64,000 nt of DNA from Annona cherimola (Eukaryota; Streptophyta; Magnoliopsida; Magnoliales; Annonaceae), in the NCBI GenBank assembly GCA_030490835.1, contig CM059973.1, positions 63,616,008 through 63,680,007 on the forward strand. The letters are read 5' to 3'. The notes below the pieces were generated by a model. The model was not told the origin of the DNA, searched no databases, and worked only from the letters and a program-made list of their open reading frames with translations. The position numbers and the translations under genes were made by a program. This document shows positions 57,701-64,000 of the stretch, piece by piece. Positions within the stretch are counted from its first letter, which is position 1; each line of letters opens with the position of its first letter.

Positions 57701-60700
57701 GACTTCATGTATTACGTGGAAAAAAGAGGGAAAAATATCTACTGCATTCCAGAGTAGGGAACGGTCAGAAAATGAATAAACCATGCAAGCCATCTCCCCC
57801 CTCTGGGCATTGTCTGCTTTCAGGATAATGCATAACATTTGCAAGTGAATGCTCTGAATCTGAGAAAGCTTCTTGTAATCCATTACCCCCTTTAGTTTCT
57901 GTATCAATCTTTGGTTGCTACCTTCATAACCTAAAATCAGACTTGCTATGGTTTCAATCAGTTTATGGTTTGTTGTAGATCCTGATGGACCTTACTTCTT
58001 ACTGTGAAATGTTTTCACATGCTATTATAAGATTTGTTTTTAATTTTGTTCTGTTGGGCAGGATTGCTTCATTGATATCTGCTCGCCCGAGGTTCTAAGT
58101 CTCTTCACAGATAATTTTGACTATCAACATCTTCGCCGGCATTTTGTGAAGGGGTTGCTTGTTGACGATGTAGGTTTGTCCATTCCTTCCTTTGATAAAT
58201 GAATATCTGCTTAAAATAATGAACTTCTATAGGTTTGTCCATTCCTTTGATAAATGAATATCTGCTTAAAATAATGAACTTCTATAGATACCTACTGATG
58301 TGGATTTGTCCGAACATCCTTTGAAGGAACATATGTGATTCTGTTAAAATAATGAACTTCTATAAAAAACTAATGGTGTGACTTTGTTGCCGTTGAATGA
58401 ACCTGTTATCATCGTTTTGAATATTAGTATCAGGGGGTGTGTTGACCCCCTATCAAACCTAATGATATGGGTATATCATATCGATATCGAACAATATCCA
58501 CTGGTATCGGACAATTTTGTAAAGCCAAACAATGTGAACAACGTATCCAAAAAATTGAGAAATGAAATCCTATATTGTTATCTTTAACACATACGAATGA
58601 TGTTCTATAAGTCAATTCTTTATCTGGAGTAGCTTATATGCAACAAAAGAGATTGGGCATTTTCAAGATACCACCTAGTATGACCCCATATCACATATAA
58701 GAACCTACACAATATGGTTATATCATATTGGTATTGGCCAATATTCAAAACTATGTTTGTAATTCTGTTAAAATAATGAAATTCTATAAATACCTTTTTG
58801 GCTACTTTAATTTTTGGCAACTAGTAGTGCCTAAACTGTCATATGGTCTGGTTGACGAGAATTTGGCATATATTTGCTGGTTAATGTGCATTCCCAGTGT
58901 TAACTTGTGCAAAAGAGCAAAGCAAACAATTTTCTAACTGTTAGATTGGCACTTTTTTTTTTGTGTGGGAGAAGAGGGGGTTGGGGGGGGGGGGGGGGGG
59001 CGTCAATTGTAGATATACCTACTTGATGTAGGATGGGTAAAGAGAAAGGAATCTCTAGAGAGATGAGATGAGAAGAGGAGAAAAAGAGTAGAAGAGTAAG
59101 GGAAAGATAAGAAAAAGGGAAGTAGAAGGAAAAAAAAAACTAGAGAAACACTTTTTATAATTATCAAAATTGATGCTGCTTAGAGCTTATAAAGACCATC
59201 TATAGGTGAATATGTCACCTTATTTTAGCAACATTTATTAAGGACGTAATTTTTAAAAAATTGATATTGCATATTTTAAGTGAACTTCTTAGGAAAGTAA
59301 ACTTAAAATAGATACAAGTTTATTAAATAGATTCTAAAATATCCTAAGAGATCTTATGGTATTTTCCAAAGATCCTAAAAAATCTTTTAGAATAATCTTC
59401 TAAGATTATTATCTCTTCATAAGATTCTCTTAAGATTATTGCCTCTTCACAAGATTTTTGAGCCTAAAATATGTATATTTGAAATCTTGCTTTCAATTCT
59501 CATCACCACTACTTTTAACCCTAATTCCAATTATATCCGCTGAGTTTGAAAACTTTCATCTATGTCCGCAAGTATCACCTTAGTTCCATCCATGCCCATT
59601 CTGTCACAGACGTTTGGATGGTGGGGAAGCTGGTGGTATCTTTGGTCGTCTAATTTTCTTAAATGACAAAAGTGAATCTCTGTCATCTGAGGGGACTATA
59701 GCGGTGACAGATTTGGGTGCGATGTCGACTGCCATGGCTGTAATGAAAGAGAGGTGACATTGGTTTAAAAACGGGAAGATGAGGCAAATGGCGGAGAGGG
59801 GAAGATGGTGGAGCAGCAGCATTGAGGATTTTCTTCTGCAGATCATAGATGAGGCAGATGGCGGCATGCGATTTTCGGCTTACTGGTGTGTAGAATGGTT
59901 GCTGATGATTATGATCTTATATGATTGCTACAAGGAAACCACTGTATTGATTCTAGCTGCTGATGACATGCGATGTACCCATTGCTCTTGTCCATGATTT
60001 GGAAAGATAAACTATAGTTTTAGTGCTCTGTTGGTGTACATATATCGGTACACATGCAGCCTATGTTGAAATGACCTAGACCATTAGTTGATCTTATAGC
60101 ATTGCTACTAGAAAATTGGGCAGCTTATTTTAGGGAAGAAATCAAACACAGCAGCCAACAACAGGTGATCCACTGGGAAATCCCCTTCCCACGACAAGAA
60201 TGAAAATCCCGCTTTTTTGACTAAGCAAATCATCTGCAATGCTGCTGGGAATTTGCTCAAAAAAGACCCAGCTATTTAATTCCAGCAGCAACCCATCAGC
60301 AAGTCCATGGAAACAAAATAGCACCAGTGGCATGAATCTGAATTTGTTCTGCTATTCTTGTCCATCGTCATTTTTGCTAGCGATGATCCGTCATGCATGA
60401 TAACGCGATTTACCAGCTGCCTGTTTCAAGGAAGAGATGTCAAGGGAGAAGACGAGGTTGGAGACGATGGATTACCGGGAGGAGATGATGTGGCGCTGGT
60501 GTAACTGTCGATTTTGATTCATTCCTGGATTTCCTTGAGGGGTAATTTTGACTTTTGCAGATGCCATTTCAGTCGCATCCAAACTTCCATCACAATGGAT
60601 TGGATTAATAGAATATTAAATGTGTATCAATGGCAGTTTTCAAAGTGGGTATAATTGGAGTTAAAATCGAATGCAGTGGATATATTTGAAATTGACCCTT

Positions 60701-63700
60701 TTTTAATCTTTAACCAAGTACACATTACTGCCATCATTATCCTTATTGTTGGTATAATCATTATCATCATGATGATGCTCGTAATTATTAGTTCAATGAA
60801 CTGAAAATTTGTGCTCTATCCTAATATCCATGCTGACTAGTTCCTGGTAGTCTTCAGATATCTATGATTTCTTGTTTCTGTTTTGCATGTCCAAAATAGA
60901 TTCATGCCATTTTCATTGAATTTATGAGTTAATTCCACATATAACTACAACTTATATCTATATTTATAGATACGGCTATGCATTTATAGAATGGCATGGA
61001 TGACCACATATTTTACCCTAAATTCCAAATATGACAATGCCATTAAAACTGACATTAAAATTGTTGTGAAGTTACCAACTTACCCTCAGTAAAAGTAAAA
61101 AAAAAAAAAAAACTGCTCTAATTAGATATTATAAAAAATCCATTGAAATGATACAAAAAATACAAGATAAATTGGACTCAACCACTCTTATGCACACACA
61201 TTGCCTCTTTAAAAGAAATGGCAAGCACGAATTTGTCATTACAAAAATTTACTATGTCATGTAACAAAATCTAATGAATTTTCATATTTGGAACTAAGGG
61301 TAAAATATGTGGTGATCTATGCTATTTTTATAAATGTGTAGTCATATCTATAAATATTGGTATAAGTTGGGATTTGGAATTAACTGTAGTCATATCTATA
61401 AATATTGGCATAAGTCGTAGTTTGGAATTAACCGCAGTATTTATTATTGGAGATGTTGGGCTGTGTTTCTCAAGAAGTGCTTATATGTTCACTTGATCCA
61501 TACAAGACAAATTGGACTCAACCACTCCTATGCACGCACATTGCCCCTTTAAAAGAAATGGCAAGTGCAAATTTGTCATTTAAAAAAATTTACTACGTCA
61601 TCTAACAAAATCTAATGAATTTTCATATTTGGAATTAAGGGTAAAATATGTGGTGATCTATGCCATTTTTATAAATGTGTAGTCATATCTGTAAATTAAG
61701 TTGTGATTTGGAATTAACCATAGTCATATCTGTAAATATTGGTATAAGTTGTGGTTTGGAATTAACCGCAGTATTTATTATTTGAGATATTGGGCCGTGT
61801 TTCTCAAGAAGTGCTTATATTGTCACTGGACCATGGAAGTCTACCATGGTCAAGTCTTGTTTCATGCCCACCTTGATGATCTTTGGAAATATAAGCCATC
61901 TGTTATGTTTAGCATTATCTTTTTTAAAAAAATCAATTTTGGGTATGTTTAGGATGAGGCAAAAAGGGGAAAAAATTTTCTGCACTCCCCACACATCTTT
62001 TGATATGGTTAGATACTTACTTTTCAATCATTATCTACATTTCAATCATTTTTTTACATCTTTTTATGCAATTACTCTAAATGTTTTTTTTCTTTATTCT
62101 CTTTACTCATAATCATAACCTCTATCATATCACATCATTTTCCCTTTTCAAAATTTTCCCAGCTTTTACATCATACCAATTGCACCCTTGACCTGAATCT
62201 TATGTGGGCAAAATTTTTTGCAATGACATAAAAATTCGCATAAAATACCAAATTCACTTGAATCCATTTTATTTAGTATTCACTTGAATCCATCTTCACA
62301 TCAGATGAAATTTGATGGGTTTTCTAGCAACCTCATGTCATGTAGCATAGTAACGAACTCTAATCTATGATTCTTAAGGTCTTGATTTCTCGCGTTTGGA
62401 TTCTGAATTCGACTAACCACCGACATTTCACCGACACCATGAGAACAAATTTTTCAGAACTCTCCAACCAGCAGATCTGCACGAACAAGACAATACAAAT
62501 GAGCCCTAGAACACTGCTGCTCATATACCTGATCTTATCATTATGAAAAGGCTATTTTGGCCTTAGGACTATAAAGATATTAATTACAATATTCAAATTT
62601 CATAATTACAAAATTTGAAATCCTTCAACCATTGCCCCTAACATAATGACAAACGAGTATACCTCAAATAAAATAATATTTAAAATATTAACCAATCACA
62701 AATTGACATGTGAAATTATGTCAGTTAAATACCAATTCAAAACTACTTTCCACAAAAGGAGTCACGTTTCCTAACCAACTGCTACTAAGCCCTATAATAT
62801 CTTCTAAAATCAAGAGATATGGGCAACAAACATGGGCACGCTTCTACTCTTATTGGACATACAAAGTTTCTATAAATAGGAGATCATTTCTCCTACCTGG
62901 ACAAGAACTCTATGAGGATTTTAACACTACTAGACTCCTACCAACTTTATACTTCTCATCTCTCTGTTCAATTTCTCTTAATACTCCTACCCCTTTGACT
63001 AACCATCAGGGGCTAGTCTCATGCTTCTCTTTGTTTCACCTCACCCCCTTGGGGAGTTGTCTCAGACTCTTTAAACTCATCCAATACCTACAGGGAATCC
63101 ACCAAGCCCTTTGGGAATCTTCCCGGACCCTATGTCAGAACTCCATTGAGCCCATCCCAACCCTTTGACAGGCCCTCTTACATCTATAGTCATTGGTTTA
63201 TTTATAATGAGCTTTTTGAAAGGTTTGGATACTTTAAAAAGCACGCAAGTACTCTAATAATGAAACATTCTTGAATGGGTTCATAATGACTTTTAAATTA
63301 TTTAATGTTTGTGGCTCACATGAATCTTTGATTGAAATCATTTTGAGTATCTTGGCTAAATAGGTAATGGCAAAACTGACGTGCAGCTTGGATTTTATAT
63401 AACCATCAAGATGGGCCCAAAGGAGACTAGTCTTCTATGGTCAATTGGCCGTAGAAGTATTTCCCATGCTTCTCAGTGAATTCAAGGTCAACTGTGACTG
63501 TGTTGATCACTCAATGACAACTGTGTTAGAATCAGGCTATGCTTATCCTATGACAATTGAATTTGTTAGCTGTGCCGTTGATGTTTGTGTAATGTTTATT
63601 TTTCCACTCTGCGATGCTACGCGACATTTAATTTTTAACAGAGAAATTGGGTGTCCTGTAACTGTAGGACTTGCTGCTCTTTTGGACCTGTTTCTTGAGT

Positions 63701-63958
63701 GTTTTTGTTCCCAGGATCCAATTACAGGATGTTGATTTGTCTCCTTTTCATTGATTCTTTTTCAGATCATGGGATACAAAATTTTCACCCATGAAATCAA
63801 CTCAAGTTATGCTGCTAGAATAGATAATTTCAGAAGCTATGATACAATTAGCAAGGATATAATTCGAAGATGGACATATCCTCTTGTGCCAGATGTTTTG
63901 TTCTCTCAAAATTGCCCCCTGATTAAGCTAGAAAGGCAGGGAACATATAAAGCATCAG
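51774..63958 (+). CDS. Translation initiation factor eIF2B, epsilon (catalytic) subunit, 5' part
   Basis: Five coding exons: 51774-51902, 53029-53259, 55322-55636, 58062-58169 and 63766-63958; all donors are GT, all acceptors AG, and the frame is continuous for 325 codons. The gene continues beyond the window (donor GTAAGG at 63959). The protein starts [12 protein letters not shown] and enters the nucleotidyltransferase-like domain at [10 protein letters not shown] (about residue 21), with [21 protein letters not shown] across the first intron. [11 protein letters not shown] begins exon 3; [21 protein letters not shown] joins exons 4 and 5, leading to RQGTYKAS before the left-handed beta-helix. 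The guanine-exchange W2 domain at the C-terminus lies outside. eIF2B epsilon reloads eIF2 with GTP in the cytosol. No stops or shifts were seen; the gene looks functional. Confidence 0.95.
51903..53028 (+). other. eIF2B epsilon intron 1
   Basis: 1.13 kb with GT..AG borders (AAA|GTAATA and TTGTTGTAG|GTA). Intermediate base composition and no transposable element recognised. Confidence 0.85.
53260..55321 (+). other. eIF2B epsilon intron 2
   Basis: 2.06 kb. A (CT)n microsatellite lies just inside the donor at about 53270-53294. The middle holds a family B MITE (54059-54426). T-rich runs at 55120-55133 and 55246-55262 lie near the acceptor. The acceptor TTTGAAG|ATACAT is weak in pyrimidines but keeps frame and homology. 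Confidence 0.8.
54059..54426. mobile_element. MITE, family B, inside eIF2B epsilon intron 2
   Basis: Ends ATGCAACCAGATGCTTTGAA and, from the right in reverse complement, ATGCAACCGGATGCATTGAA. The interior has 'aggggtattttagtcattt' and 'attaaatacagttagattaa'. Confidence 0.8.
55637..58061 (+). other. eIF2B epsilon intron 3
   Basis: 2.43 kb, borders ATGCAG|GTTACT and TTGGGCAG|GATTGC. A related pair of passages (about 55975-56045 and 56125-56195, both with 'ttatgt.attccttgtc' and a Ctt-ctgc segment) indicates a local duplication. 56640-57130 has a 'gtttggtaatg...gcttggttta'-like TIR element. 57190-57900 has no recognised element. Confidence 0.7.
58172..58350. repeat. Tandem duplication at the start of intron 4
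   Basis: 'aggtttgtccattcctt...gataaatgaatatctgcttaaaataatgaacttctat' occurs twice (58172-58231 and 58231-58286) and a third diverged copy runs to about 58350. It directly follows the donor site, so GT-containing donor-like copies (taggtttgtcc) are repeated. Confidence 0.8.
58412..58755. mobile_element. MITE in intron 4 with TATCG-rich arms
   Basis: Ends CGTTTTGAATATTAGTATC and, from the right in reverse complement, TAGTTTTGAATATTGGCCAATA are related inverted repeats. Arms contain 'atatcatatcgatatcg' and 'atggttatatcatattgg'. No coding region. Confidence 0.65.
58983..59000. repeat. Poly-G run
   Basis: An uninterrupted run of about 18 G, next to a purine-rich tract (59040-59130) of gagaag repeats. 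Could form unusual DNA structure or be a sequencing weak spot. Confidence 0.9.
59475..60700. mobile_element. TIR element with GC-richer interior in intron 4
   Basis: The left arm (ccaattatatccgctgagtttgaaaact, near 59530) mirrors the right arm (agttttcaaagtgggtataattgg, near 60635) in reverse complement over about 80 bp. Between them, 59590-60560 is much richer in G and C than the intron and has several short frames, as expected for a captured host fragment. I could not identify the donor, and no target duplication was confirmed. Confidence 0.5.
60925..61835. repeat. Family G repeat with a ~342-bp tandem duplication
   Basis: The first copy (60925-61495) is related to 5785-6185. Its 3' part is repeated in tandem: 'aaattggactcaaccactc' at about 61169 and 61511, 'gtcatatctataaatattgg' and 'ttctcaagaagtgcttatat' likewise offset by about 340 bp. 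The two copies are highly similar, so this duplication is recent. Confidence 0.8.
61925..62165 (-). mobile_element. MITE, family C, reverse copy in intron 4
   Basis: 'caatcatttttttacatctttttatgcaattactc' and 'catcattttcccttttc' match the reverse body of family C. Confidence 0.5.
62166..63765. other. Remainder of intron 4, LTR-like in part
   Basis: 62640-63230 has an LTR-like look: TTTCTATAAATAGGAGATC (a TATA-type motif at about 62868) followed by a pyrimidine-rich leader. No second LTR or internal domain was found. The frames at 62710-63168 and 63445-63735 show no known domain and are not called genes. Confidence 0.3.
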
Positions 63959-64000
63959 GTAAGGGCAATGCAGAACTTAGGATTCTCTGTGATTGCTTTC

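Larger units (their letters stand above)
58170..63765 (+). other. eIF2B epsilon intron 4, 5.6 kb
   Basis: Donor GAT|GTAGGT and acceptor TTTTTCAG|ATCATG. It is filled with repeats: a tandem duplication, a MITE, a poly-G run, a TIR element with GC-rich interior, a family G tandem repeat and a family C MITE. The large size reflects these insertions. Confidence 0.85.

Noticed and set aside
62710..63735. Open frames of 152 and 96 codons in intron 4 of eIF2B epsilon
   Set aside because: No recognisable domain; the first lies in an LTR-like stretch. Exons 4 and 5 join in frame across them.

Overview
This is nuclear DNA from a flowering plant. The coding parts are plant-type: a PLAC8/PCR protein with the CCXXXXCPC motif, captured pieces of a UDP-glycosyltransferase and a tonoplast aquaporin, a DUF4283/zinc-knuckle L1-type LINE, and a eukaryotic translation-factor gene split by long introns with GT..AG borders. 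The background is very AT-rich and crowded with short inverted-repeat elements. The species cannot be named from this window.

Only two host genes look intact. The first is a three-exon PLAC8-family gene on the minus strand (2873-3669, 189 residues). The second is the 5' part of the eIF2B epsilon gene on the plus strand (51774 to beyond the window edge; five exons seen, 5.6-kb fourth intron). Almost everything between them is repeats and decayed gene copies.

Layout: 0-2.4 kb, MITE-rich AT DNA. 2.4-10 kb plus 14.68-14.76 kb, arm A of a diverged segmental duplication holding the PLAC8 gene. 10.02-14.67 kb, a Mutator-like element inserted in arm A, carrying gene-like DNA and a tandem array. 15-20.3 kb, low-copy DNA, then four copies of one MITE. 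20.54-26.58 kb, a full-length but dead LINE with target-site duplications. 26.9-27.6 kb, a ~175-bp tandem repeat. 28.77-33.08 kb, arm B of the duplication, with a PLAC8 pseudogene and a 1.7-kb hAT-like element that captured aquaporin and glycosyltransferase pieces. 33-51 kb, nested MITEs, SINEs, a Copia remnant, a large foldback and a 5'-truncated LINE copy. 51.7-64 kb, eIF2B epsilon with element-filled introns.

The two duplicated arms act as each other's empty-site control. Arm B shows the uninterrupted target of the Mutator-like insertion in arm A, and arm A shows the uninterrupted target of the hAT-like insertion in arm B. The two sites lay only about 60 bp apart in the ancestral segment. 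No operon-like or defence-like system is present; the interest here is transposon biology: gene capture, nesting, a conserved LINE 3' hairpin and a deamination-like decay pattern.
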